A stretch of DNA of 64,000 bases from the NCBI RefSeq assembly GCF_001038625.1, contig NZ_CP011803.1, forward strand, positions 2,852,001 to 2,916,000, given 5' to 3'. This DNA is from Clostridium carboxidivorans P7. Lineage in GTDB: Bacteria; Bacillota; Clostridia; Clostridiales; Clostridiaceae. The first letter of the stretch is position 1; each line of letters begins with the position of its first letter. Below the pieces are notes generated by a model. It had not been told where the DNA came from and did not search any database. It worked only from the letters and a program-made list of their open reading frames with translations. Position numbers and translations under genes: made by a program. Of the stretch, positions 37,683-45,573 are shown piece by piece.

Positions 37683-37735
37683 ATACACACATCATCATAC
37701 ACATATCGGACGGATGTGTATGATGATATGTGTAC
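37683..37735 (-). terminator. Terminator after MFS copy 3
   Basis: Long inverted repeat ATACACACATCATCATACAC with its complement (GTGTATGATGATATGTGT), homologous to the hairpin after MFS copy 2. Confidence 0.75.
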
Positions 37736-37772
37736 TCATCTTACTTATATGAAATATTAAATTAATATTCAT

Positions 37773-39146
37773 TTAAGGCGCAATGTCCTCCAATGCTTTT
37801 CCACTTGTTTCAATCATTCTTGTAGCTACTACTGAACCTATAACACAAATAACTGCAAAACCAACAAATACATATGAAATTCCTTTAGCATCCAATACAA
37901 TTCCAATTATCATAGGTCCTATTGCTGAAGCAAGACGTAACCATGTTGTGGCAAATGCTGTTCCAATAGCTCTCATCCTTGTAGGATATATTTCTGGAGT
38001 ATAAAGGTATAGCAAAACAGTAATTGATCCTATAACACCATAAGCTGATGATCCTAAATACATAACACTTCTTGCAGATTTTGCTCCAGTAAGGAAAAGT
38101 ACTAAAAGTAAACAACCAGCTACAATGAAAGCAAAAGTTGCCCATCTCTTACGTCCAACTTTATCAATAAGAAATGCACAGGCTAATACCATAACTACTT
38201 GAAGAACATTTGTAACTGATGCTGCATATAAAGATTCTTTAAGCGGAAGTTTATAAACAGTTTTGTATAAACTAGGTAGCCAGTTATTTAAGCCATTAGA
38301 TATGAAGTATGCTGAAAACCATAATACCCATACAATCAATGTTCTAAAGCGGTAAAATGGAGAAAATATTTCTTTCCAGTTAGCTTTTACAGTTGGCTTT
38401 TTTGCATCCATATTTACAGGTAAACGCTTATCTGTACTTGCTTCCAGTTCTTCAATGATACGTTCAGCTTCATCGAATTTTCCTTTAGAAATTAACCAAC
38501 GTGGTGATTCTCTAAGCATAAAGAAAAGTGGTAATAGAATTAATCCTACTACACCGCCCAATAAAAATAGCCATTTCCAACCAAGACTTGGTACAATCAC
38601 AGCTCCAAGTTGTGCAGTTAGCATCAAACTAACAGGAAATATTATCTCAAATATCATAAAAAATTTTCCACGCCCATGAGCTGCTGATAATTCATTTATA
38701 TATGTGGCAGCAACAGGGACTTCACCACCAAGTCCAATTCCCTGTAGGAATCGTAATATAAATAATGCAGTATAATTGCCAGCAAACATACATGCAATTC
38801 CCATTACAGACATCATAAACATAGAAGCTTTTATACCAAATACACGACCAAAACGTTCTGCTATAACACCAAAAATTATTGCACCTACTGCTTGGCCTAA
38901 ATATCCTGCTGCAATTAGCATACCCGATTGAGCAGTATTTAAATGCCATAAACTAATTAATACTGGCAGTGCATATGCAAGTGATAAAGCACCATATCCA
39001 TCAAAAAAAGAAGCAGTACCTACAATAACACGGGATTTGATGTGCCATCGTGAAAAAGGTACACTTTCCATACGTGCAAGAAGCTCTGAATAACGATCTA
39101 TTGAAGAATTGTAATCTGAAGCTAACGCACTTGAACTTTGACTCAT
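37773..39146 (-). CDS. MFS transporter, copy 3, with altered helix-1 motif
   Basis: The 457-residue paralogue is very close to copy 2 in its second half but differs in helix 1: FFDGYGALSLAYALPVL replaces FFDGFDSL, so the second Asp of the DGxD motif is lost. In the related PcaK carrier both aspartates are needed for transport. The substrate may have changed or activity may be lost. The start at 39146 follows AAAGGACAG; an earlier ATG at 39197 is less likely. It follows dapA copy 3 with the usual stem-loop between. Confidence 0.88.
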   Translation of the reverse strand: MSQSSSALASDYNSSIDRYSELLARMESVPFSRWHIKSRVIVGTASFFDGYGALSLAYALPVLISLWHLNTAQSGMLIAAGYLGQAVGAIIFGVIAERFGRVFGIKASMFMMSVMGIACMFAGNYTALFILRFLQGIGLGGEVPVAATYINELSAAHGRGKFFMIFEIIFPVSLMLTAQLGAVIVPSLGWKWLFLLGGVVGLILLPLFFMLRESPRWLISKGKFDEAERIIEELEASTDKRLPVNMDAKKPTVKANWKEIFSPFYRFRTLIVWVLWFSAYFISNGLNNWLPSLYKTVYKLPLKESLYAASVTNVLQVVMVLACAFLIDKVGRKRWATFAFIVAGCLLLVLFLTGAKSARSVMYLGSSAYGVIGSITVLLYLYTPEIYPTRMRAIGTAFATTWLRLASAIGPMIIGIVLDAKGISYVFVGFAVICVIGSVVATRMIETSGKALEDIAP

Positions 39147-39220
39147 ACTAATCTGTCCTTTCTTTTTTATCATGCTAAAAGCACAATATAGTGACATCGT
39201 TTACCTATTATATTAATTTA

Positions 39221-39252
39221 ATATGCGTTTCTTAATACTAAGAAACGCATAT
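39221..39252 (-). repeat. Intercistronic stem-loop between dapA and MFS, copy 3
   Basis: A 14-bp stem ATATGCGTTTCTTA / TAAGAAACGCATAT, equivalent to those at 26848 and 32929. Confidence 0.65.
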
Positions 39253-39261
39253 ATTGTCAAA

Positions 39262-40206
39262 TTAAACTAAATTAACTTTTTCAACACCTGAATCAGCTAA
39301 TGCTTTAGTAACAACATCTATTTCATGTTGGTTTAAAGGCATTAGAGGTGGTCTCATTAATGGTGATGTGAATACTTTACGTTGTACTAAGAATTCTTTC
39401 ATTCTTGCATGAGCTTCTCCTGTAGGTTCTCCTATTCCGTAGATACCTTGAGCTGCTGCAAATAATTTTTCATTAACCTTTTTAGCTTCTTTTAAGTCTT
39501 CGTTTTGAACAGCTTTAAATAAAGCAGTTATTAATTCTGGTACGCATCCTGAGAAACCTATTAAAGCTCCATCAAGTCCTTGAATCATTGTTGATAAAAC
39601 ATTTTCATCATGGCAAGTAAGTAATGTTGTTTCAGGTGTTTTTTCTCTTAATATACGAACGTCTCTTTCATATAGAGGCATGTCTCTAGTTCCCATCTTA
39701 ACCGCTACAACATTAGGGATTTTGCACATTTCTAATAATAAATCTATTGGATAAAATGATTTTGTATTTGAAGGATAAAGATGTATAAATATTTTTATAT
39801 TTATAGCTTCTGCAACATCTTTTACAAATTTAAGAGCTCCTTCTGGTTTAATACCAAATCTTAACCATAAGTGTGGTGGCATAAGTAAAATTCCATCTGC
39901 TCCTGCTGCTTCTGCTGCTTTAGCTTGATTTATAGCATCAAAAGTTCCTTCTGCACAAACTCCTGAAATAATCTTAACTTTGCCTTTAACTCTGTCAGCT
40001 GCTAATTTTGTAACATGTGCTCTTTCTTCATTTGAAAATCCTGTTATTTCTCCAGTATGTCCATTTGTAACTAATCCTGCTATTCCTTTGTCAGCATATT
40101 GAAGTAACCAATCTATATAATTGTTGAACTCCTTCTCATTGATTGAATAATCATCATTTAGTGGTACCATTATTGCTGGATATATTCCGCCCCATTCTCT
40201 TTTCAT
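39262..40206 (-). CDS. DHDPS/N-acetylneuraminate lyase-family aldolase, copy 3
   Basis: The 314-residue protein differs from copy 1 at only a few positions (for example K for V in EDLKEAKK and N for D in PLNQHE) and keeps TGE, Tyr144 and Lys170. The ATG at 40206 follows TGGAGGAATTT. The gene is complete, unlike copy 2. No lacI gene remains beside this cassette. The near identity of the three aldolases, greater than that of the transporters, suggests recent duplication or gene conversion. Confidence 0.88.
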   Translation of the reverse strand: MKREWGGIYPAIMVPLNDDYSINEKEFNNYIDWLLQYADKGIAGLVTNGHTGEITGFSNEERAHVTKLAADRVKGKVKIISGVCAEGTFDAINQAKAAEAAGADGILLMPPHLWLRFGIKPEGALKFVKDVAEAINIKIFIHLYPSNTKSFYPIDLLLEMCKIPNVVAVKMGTRDMPLYERDVRILREKTPETTLLTCHDENVLSTMIQGLDGALIGFSGCVPELITALFKAVQNEDLKEAKKVNEKLFAAAQGIYGIGEPTGEAHARMKEFLVQRKVFTSPLMRPPLMPLNQHEIDVVTKALADSGVEKVNLV

Positions 40207-40360
40207 TATTAAATTCCTCCATTTGTAAATAATTTTTTTCAAACAAACCCTTTTCAAAATTTTTGACATTACATTTTTTACAAAAACATTTTATTATGTT
40301 ACCTTTATTCCAATATTTTTAATGTAAAACAATTTTATCAAAATTATGTCATATTTTGAT

Positions 40361-40411
40361 AGGGAACGTTTTCTATGTATTTATTATATAAAACGATTTC
40401 CATAATGTCAA
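40361..40411 (-). promoter_or_regulatory. dapA copy 3 promoter with LacI operators
   Basis: On the minus strand TTGACA (40411-40406), 17 bases, TATAAT (40388-40383), then GAAAACGTTCCC. The spacer operator is degenerate here (GAAATCGTTTT), so repression may be weaker than at the other copies. Confidence 0.75.
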
Positions 40412-40848
40412 CAAGTTTTTGAAATTTTTTAAGAATTATATTCATTAAAGTAAGAATATTATGTGATACCTTAAATTTTTATAACTCTACATGCATTTCT
40501 CTACCTCATTAAACAAATTACAAATTTATTAAATTTCTAGGCATTATAAGAGTTTTCAGCTGCGGAAGTAATATAAAAATTCATATGATTACCTAAAAAA
40601 TCAGAACCTTTATAATATTCTAATCCTTTTATTGGCTATTATAATATTTAAATTGTTTGTGCTAAAATCGTCAGCTTTGTGTAATTTTTTAACAGGAAAC
40701 GTTATCCTAAAGTTTTCTATAGATATTCAATATTGTGTGTTGTAAAATAGCAGATAGTGTTGCAATATGTACTGATACACAACTTTTATACTCAATAGAA
40801 AATTATTTTCAAATCATAATTGCCTTTTACAGGGTTAAATTGATATAA
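40412..40848. other. Intergenic region holding the remains of a lacI upstream region
   Basis: AT-rich. A stretch at about 40695-40790 (GGAAACGTTATCC and following AGATAGTGTTGCAATATG) resembles the region upstream of lacI copy 2 (34246-34330), suggesting that a third lacI once lay here. No gene is present. Confidence 0.4.
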
Positions 40849-40882
40849 AACACTTGTATTTTTATCGACATGTGTTTATTAT
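40849..40882 (+). promoter_or_regulatory. tetR promoter with overlapping operator
   Basis: TTGTAT (40854-40859), a 17-base spacer and TATTAT (40877-40882), overlapped by the inverted repeat AACACTTGT / ACATGTGTT (40849-40876). The same block occurs at 23647-23680 upstream of the RND operon. Confidence 0.7.
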
Positions 40883-40952
40883 AGAATGTATGTAGTATAA
40901 TTTTAATCATTAATCCATTTAAGATAAAAATATTCTTTCTGGAGGTTTAATT

Positions 40953-41495
40953 ATGGAAGAAAAGAAGCTCGATAGGCGTATAAGAAAAACAAAAAGAACC
41001 TTACTTCAAGCCTTAACAAAACTCATGTCTAAAAAGAAAATTAATAATATTACAGTAAAAGAGCTTACTGATTTAGCTGATGTTAATAGATCAACTTTTT
41101 ATCTTTATTACAAGGACATATTTGATATGGTAGATAAAATAGAAAGTGAACTCATCAACGATTTCAGCGAAACTTATGACAAATTTTCAAAAGAAGCTTC
41201 TACCTATGATGATTTATTCCATTTTTTTATCTATCTATTTGAGTTTGTACAAAATAATGGTGAAATGTTTGAAATATTCCTTTGCCAAAGTGGCGAATAT
41301 ACTTTTATAGAAAAACTTAAAGATGCTATAAAACACTGTAAAATTCCTCTAGATGATACATCATCAGAAGTAGAAGCTAAGTATTGTATGCCTTTTGCTA
41401 TATCAGGCTGTATTGGGGTAGTACAACAATGGCTAAGTGATGGCATGAAAACTTCTCCTAAAGATATGGCTGGCATTCTTGTTAAGATGCTTTAA
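40953..41495 (+). CDS. TetR-family transcriptional regulator
   Basis: The 180-residue protein has the helix-turn-helix INNITVKELTDLADVNRSTFYLYY (about 34-57) and a helical C-terminal domain of the TetR_C type seen in DhaS/YxaF-like regulators. TGGAGGTTTAATT precedes the ATG. A serine dehydratase gene follows 72 bases later, but the operator it probably binds also lies before the distant RND efflux operon (23647), which is a more usual TetR target. Which genes it controls is therefore open. Confidence 0.9.
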   Translation: MEEKKLDRRIRKTKRTLLQALTKLMSKKKINNITVKELTDLADVNRSTFYLYYKDIFDMVDKIESELINDFSETYDKFSKEASTYDDLFHFFIYLFEFVQNNGEMFEIFLCQSGEYTFIEKLKDAIKHCKIPLDDTSSEVEAKYCMPFAISGCIGVVQQWLSDGMKTSPKDMAGILVKML

Positions 41496-41567
41496 ATTTT
41501 AAAAGAAAAATTTATTGTAAATACAATAAAATGTCTTATTTTTAAGATTGATTGGAGTTGAAACAAA

Positions 41568-43151
41568 ATGAATAAATTTGTCAGTATTTTTAATGATGTT
41601 ATTGGACCAGTTATGACAGGTCCTTCAAGTTCTCACACAGCTGGACCTACTAGAATAGGTAAGCTTGCTAAACAATTTATTGCAAACGATTTATTAAAAG
41701 CAGACATATATTTTGAAACTAAAGGTTCCTTTGCTATGACTTATAAAGGTCAAAGAAGTGATAAAGGACTGGCCGGAGGACTTTTAGGCTGGGAACCTGA
41801 AGATGTAAGAATGGTTAATTCTCTAAACGAAGCCGAGAAATGTGGTATAAAAATTACATTTAACATAGCTGATTTTAATGCACCGCATCCTAACACAGTA
41901 AAGCTTGTGCTAACAGATATCAATCATAATAAATTCTATATTACAGGCCTTTCATTAGGTGGTGGAATGGTAGAATTAATTGAGTTTAATGGATATAATA
42001 TTTCAATTTGTGGAGATTTCTATGAACTTATTTTAATATTCAATTCTTACAAAGATAATTATGACAAAACAATTTTGAAAGTATTAAAGGAAAATTATAT
42101 TGAACCGGAATATGTGAATACTTTTGAAAAATCACAAGATACATTGATTAATATTAAATTATCTAAAAAATTGTCTAAAGAAATCCTTGATAAAATAAAA
42201 AAACTTACCTCTCCAGATTATATAAAATTAATTTCACCAATTTTACCTATATTGTCTAGAAAAAACTGCTCAGTCCCTTTTAATAGTGCTGAAGAAATAC
42301 TACAATATGCAGAAAATGAAAGTAAGGATTTATTTCAATCTGCTGTATTTTATGAATGTACTAGAGGGGGCATTACTGAAGAAGAAGTTATAAATAAGAT
42401 GGAATACATACTAAAAATAATGAAGGAGTCAATTGAAAAGAGTCTTCATGGAAATGCTAAAATGCCATATATTCTACAACCTCAAGCTCATCTGGTTAAA
42501 AAAGCAGAAGCTGAAGGGCGTTTGATAAATATTGGTGTTTTAAATAAAATAATATATTACTCCATGTCCTGTATGGAAACAAGCAGTTCTATGGGAGTTA
42601 TTGCTGCTGCTCCTACTGCAGGGTCTTGTGGTATAATACCTGGTACACTAATTTCCATATGTGAAGAAATTGATTTAGATGATGAAAGCTGTGTTAAAGC
42701 ATTATTTTGTTCAGGGCTTATAGGAGTACTTATTGCATCTCACGCTACTTTTGCTGCTGAAACCTGTGGATGCCAAGCTGAATGCGGTTCTGCCTCCTGC
42801 ATGGCTGCTGCTGGTATAGTGTACCTTGCTGGAGGAACAATTCAACAGTCAATAAGCGCAGCTTCTCTAGCATTACAAAATGTATTGGGTTTGGTGTGTG
42901 ATCCTGTAGCAGGACTTGTAGAAATACCATGCATGACTAGAAACATAATGGCAGCTTCCAATGCAGTTTCATGTGCAAACATGGCTCTTGCAGGAGTTAA
43001 GGAAGTTATTCCATTAGATGAAGTAATTGATTCAATGTACAGTATTGGTAAAATGCTTCCAAGGGAGCTGAGATGTACATGCTTAGGTGGACTTGCTGAT
43101 ACTAAAACAGGTAAAAATTTTAACAAGAACCTTCAACAAATTAAGTATTAA
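41568..43151 (+). CDS. sdaA: L-serine dehydratase, iron-sulfur type, single chain
   Basis: The 527-residue protein joins the beta-type domain (IGPVMTGPSSSHTAGPTRIG, 12-31) and the alpha-type catalytic domain (SSMGVIAAAPTAGSCGIIPG, then LVCDPVAGLVEIPCMTRN), with conserved cysteines that bind an oxygen-sensitive 4Fe-4S cluster. It converts serine to pyruvate and ammonia. The chain is longer than the E. coli enzyme (about 454) because of a middle segment near 140-260. TGGAGTTGAAAC lies before the ATG. A terminator hairpin follows. Confidence 0.9.
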   Translation: MNKFVSIFNDVIGPVMTGPSSSHTAGPTRIGKLAKQFIANDLLKADIYFETKGSFAMTYKGQRSDKGLAGGLLGWEPEDVRMVNSLNEAEKCGIKITFNIADFNAPHPNTVKLVLTDINHNKFYITGLSLGGGMVELIEFNGYNISICGDFYELILIFNSYKDNYDKTILKVLKENYIEPEYVNTFEKSQDTLINIKLSKKLSKEILDKIKKLTSPDYIKLISPILPILSRKNCSVPFNSAEEILQYAENESKDLFQSAVFYECTRGGITEEEVINKMEYILKIMKESIEKSLHGNAKMPYILQPQAHLVKKAEAEGRLINIGVLNKIIYYSMSCMETSSSMGVIAAAPTAGSCGIIPGTLISICEEIDLDDESCVKALFCSGLIGVLIASHATFAAETCGCQAECGSASCMAAAGIVYLAGGTIQQSISAASLALQNVLGLVCDPVAGLVEIPCMTRNIMAASNAVSCANMALAGVKEVIPLDEVIDSMYSIGKMLPRELRCTCLGGLADTKTGKNFNKNLQQIKY

Positions 43152-43192
43152 ATTTTTCTCTTTTAGTAAGCTTAAATATACCTTTAACCATA

Positions 43193-43258
43193 TAAACATT
43201 CTTTATGTGATTATGTTTTTAAAACATTCAATATCACATAAGAATGTTTTATTTTTTA
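43193..43258 (+). terminator. Terminator after sdaA
   Basis: Stem AAACATTCTTTATGTGAT / ATCACATAAGAATGTTT with one bulge, followed by TATTTTTT. Confidence 0.8.
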
Positions 43259-43277
43259 CTTACAAAATTTTTATAGA

Positions 43278-43426
43278 TTTTATCCGATGGCTACCATCCG
43301 TAACACTCCCATCCTCTCTAGGCGGGAGATAACGGCTGATACGCCCCTGGATAAGTTCTTCTAAGACTCAGATGGAGAGATGTATTCCTTTTAAGCAAAC
43401 TCCACCTGAGTCTAAGAATCACTTGA
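43278..43426 (-). ncRNA. Candidate structured RNA, dispersed repeat copy 3
   Basis: Read on the minus strand it has the same start, the stem GACTCAGGTG / CATCTGAGTC, the block AGAAGAACTTATCCAGG and the end CGGATAAAA. The second stem here is CCGTTATCTCCC / GGGAGTGTTACGG, where copies 1 and 2 have TGCT / AGCA, so pairing is preserved although bases differ. It lies between sdaA and the L,D-transpeptidase gene, on the strand opposite to both. Confidence 0.5.
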
Positions 43427-43559
43427 TAATCCGAATCTGTGAATTAGCAGCATTTACAATTACATCTACCCATAATCTTGTGGTATCTCAATGTCTTATT
43501 CACAAACAAATATAATAATGAATATCATATTTATATAATCATATTAGGAGGATTAATCT

Positions 43560-43937
43560 ATGTTTTATTATCTATATCCATATACTCAATCTTACAGAGC
43601 CAAATATTATATAAAGATAAATACTCAGTCTCACACTCTTACTTTATTTAGAAATAATAGTATTTACAAAACTTACAGAGTTGCTGTTGGAAAACCCTCT
43701 ACACCAACCCCTAAAGGAACTTTTAAAATAATTAATCGTGCTATAAACCCTGGTGGTCCATTTGGCTCAAGATGGTTAGGCTTAAATGCACCTTATGGTG
43801 ACTATGGAATCCATGGTACAAATACTCCTTCTTCAATTGGAAAAAGTATTTCTAATGGATGTATAAGAATGTTTAATAACCAAGTTATTGAATTAAGCAA
43901 CCTTGTTCCTATAGGCACAATTGTCATAATAGTATGA
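43560..43937 (+). CDS. Small L,D-transpeptidase (YkuD domain)
   Basis: The 125-residue protein is a single YkuD domain with the catalytic pattern HGTN (His85) and SNGCIRM (Cys101). Such enzymes make 3-3 cross-links in peptidoglycan or attach proteins to it. No signal peptide is visible, which is unusual for a wall enzyme but common in short clostridial and bacillar spore-associated members; a role in the spore is possible but unproven. TAGGAGGATTAATCT precedes the ATG. Confidence 0.9.
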   Translation: MFYYLYPYTQSYRAKYYIKINTQSHTLTLFRNNSIYKTYRVAVGKPSTPTPKGTFKIINRAINPGGPFGSRWLGLNAPYGDYGIHGTNTPSSIGKSISNGCIRMFNNQVIELSNLVPIGTIVIIV

Positions 43938-43950
43938 CCTTTATAATTAT

Positions 43951-45105
43951 TTAATTACCAAATAACTCAACTGCTTGTTTCATCTTTTTAATAATATCCA
44001 CACCAAATGGACAGTTCTTCATGCATATGCCACATTCTATACACTCATTTGCCTGGTGCTTCAATAAATCATAATGATTCTTCAATGTTTCAGGAACAGT
44101 TTCTTGTATTAATGCTAAATCTAAATATTTATTTACTGATGCAATATCTATGTTTTTTGAACACGGTGCACAATGTCCGCAATACATGCAATGTCCCCTA
44201 AATGAACTTCTTGGAGCATTTGCAAGAACTTCACTATAATCTTTTTCTTTATCTTCTGCAGTAACATATGCAGTTGCTGCAAGTATTTGATTTGTATCAG
44301 ATACTCCAACCATTACAGATGCAACTGATGGTCTAGTTAAGCAGTAATGTAAGCATTGTACTGATGTTAATGCTTTTTCAAAAGGCGATTCTTTATCACT
44401 TAACAACACTCCGGCACCATATCCTTTCATAACAGTTAAAGCAACACCCTCATTTTCACAAGTTTGATACAACTTATCACGTTTTGGATCAATACCCTCA
44501 TAAGTCCTGTTTTTAAAAGTACTTTCTTCAAATAGTATGTTCACATCCTCATTGGCCGGCAGCATATCATAAGCAGCATTAATACTAAATAAAATTACAT
44601 CAATTATTCCTGTTTCAACTGCCTTAAAAGCAATATCTGGGTTATGCGTTGATATTCCTAAAGACTTGATAACTCCTTTTTCTTTTAATCCTTTTGCATA
44701 TTTAATTATTTCTCCATTAAAAATGTTATTAAAATCTTTTTCATCATCAACATAATGAATCATTCCTACATCCACATAGTCAAGCTTCATTCTAGTTAAA
44801 AAATCTTCATATGCACTGACAACTTCATCAATATCTCTTGTACGTCGATATTGTCCTTTATCCCAGGTAGAACATAAATGTCCTTCAATTACAAAGCTGT
44901 TTCGAGGGTATTTGCTTAATGCTTTACCAACATTACTTCTAACTTCTGGATTTGAATTGTATATGTCAATAAAGTTAATACCTTGTTTCATTGCAGTATC
45001 AATAATTTCTTCACAATCCTCATAACCTTTATTTTCAAATCCTTCACCACCAATACCAATGGCACTTACTTTAATTCCTGTTCTTCCTAAAATTCTATAT
45101 TCCAT
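43951..45105 (-). CDS. Aldo/keto reductase-like protein with two 4Fe-4S motifs
   Basis: The 384-residue protein has an aldo/keto reductase barrel (YRILGRTGIKVSAIGIGGEG) and a C-terminal ferredoxin part with CMYCGHCAPC and CIECGICMKNC. Of the usual catalytic tetrad, Asp (FIDIYNSNP) and His (GMIHYVDD) are present, but the Tyr five residues after Asp is Asn and the Lys position reads EGH. It may therefore not be a classical NAD(P)H reductase. The start at 45105 has GGAGG at proper spacing; the ATG at 45114 is too close to it. It forms an operon with the MerR gene upstream. Confidence 0.85.
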   Translation of the reverse strand: MEYRILGRTGIKVSAIGIGGEGFENKGYEDCEEIIDTAMKQGINFIDIYNSNPEVRSNVGKALSKYPRNSFVIEGHLCSTWDKGQYRRTRDIDEVVSAYEDFLTRMKLDYVDVGMIHYVDDEKDFNNIFNGEIIKYAKGLKEKGVIKSLGISTHNPDIAFKAVETGIIDVILFSINAAYDMLPANEDVNILFEESTFKNRTYEGIDPKRDKLYQTCENEGVALTVMKGYGAGVLLSDKESPFEKALTSVQCLHYCLTRPSVASVMVGVSDTNQILAATAYVTAEDKEKDYSEVLANAPRSSFRGHCMYCGHCAPCSKNIDIASVNKYLDLALIQETVPETLKNHYDLLKHQANECIECGICMKNCPFGVDIIKKMKQAVELFGN

Positions 45106-45140
45106 GTCATACACCTCCTAATCAAAAATAGCATTGATAT

Positions 45141-45527
45141 TTAATCATCCGTTCTTCTCAATTCATTTTCTTTTATAACTACTGCTTGTTCATATCTTTC
45201 TATTTTATAATCCAAACGTTCTATTGTTTTCTTTATATCTTCCATTTTTTCTACTAGCTGCTTACGCTGATCAGTTAATAGCTCTTTTCTTGCTTCAATT
45301 GTTTCATTACCCTGCTTAAATAATGTAACATACTCAATTAATACTTCAATAGGAAGACCTGCACTTCTCATACATTTGATAAATTCAACCCACTTGCAGT
45401 CTTCCTCTGTATAATCCCTTATTCCACTTTTATTGCGATTTACTTCAGGAATCAGCCCTACACGTTCATAGTAACGAAGTGTATCTGCTGAAAGTCCATA
45501 TTTTTTACTTACTTCTGTAATCGTCAT
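45141..45527 (-). CDS. MerR-family transcriptional regulator
   Basis: The 128-residue protein has the MerR DNA-binding domain (TITEVSKKYGLSADTLRYYERVGLIP) and a dimerising coiled coil, with no metal-binding cysteines near the end. It resembles the AdhR-like group that responds to aldehydes or electrophiles. It is followed by an aldo/keto reductase-like gene. Three promoters with the long spacer and palindrome expected for MerR proteins lie at 47896, 48985 and 50335, and it is a candidate for controlling them. AAAGGAGGTAAATTCAC precedes the ATG. Confidence 0.92.
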   Translation of the reverse strand: MTITEVSKKYGLSADTLRYYERVGLIPEVNRNKSGIRDYTEEDCKWVEFIKCMRSAGLPIEVLIEYVTLFKQGNETIEARKELLTDQRKQLVEKMEDIKKTIERLDYKIERYEQAVVIKENELRRTDD

Positions 45528-45573
45528 GTGAATTTACCTCCTTTTTTCACATTATAACCTTTGGAATCTTAGA

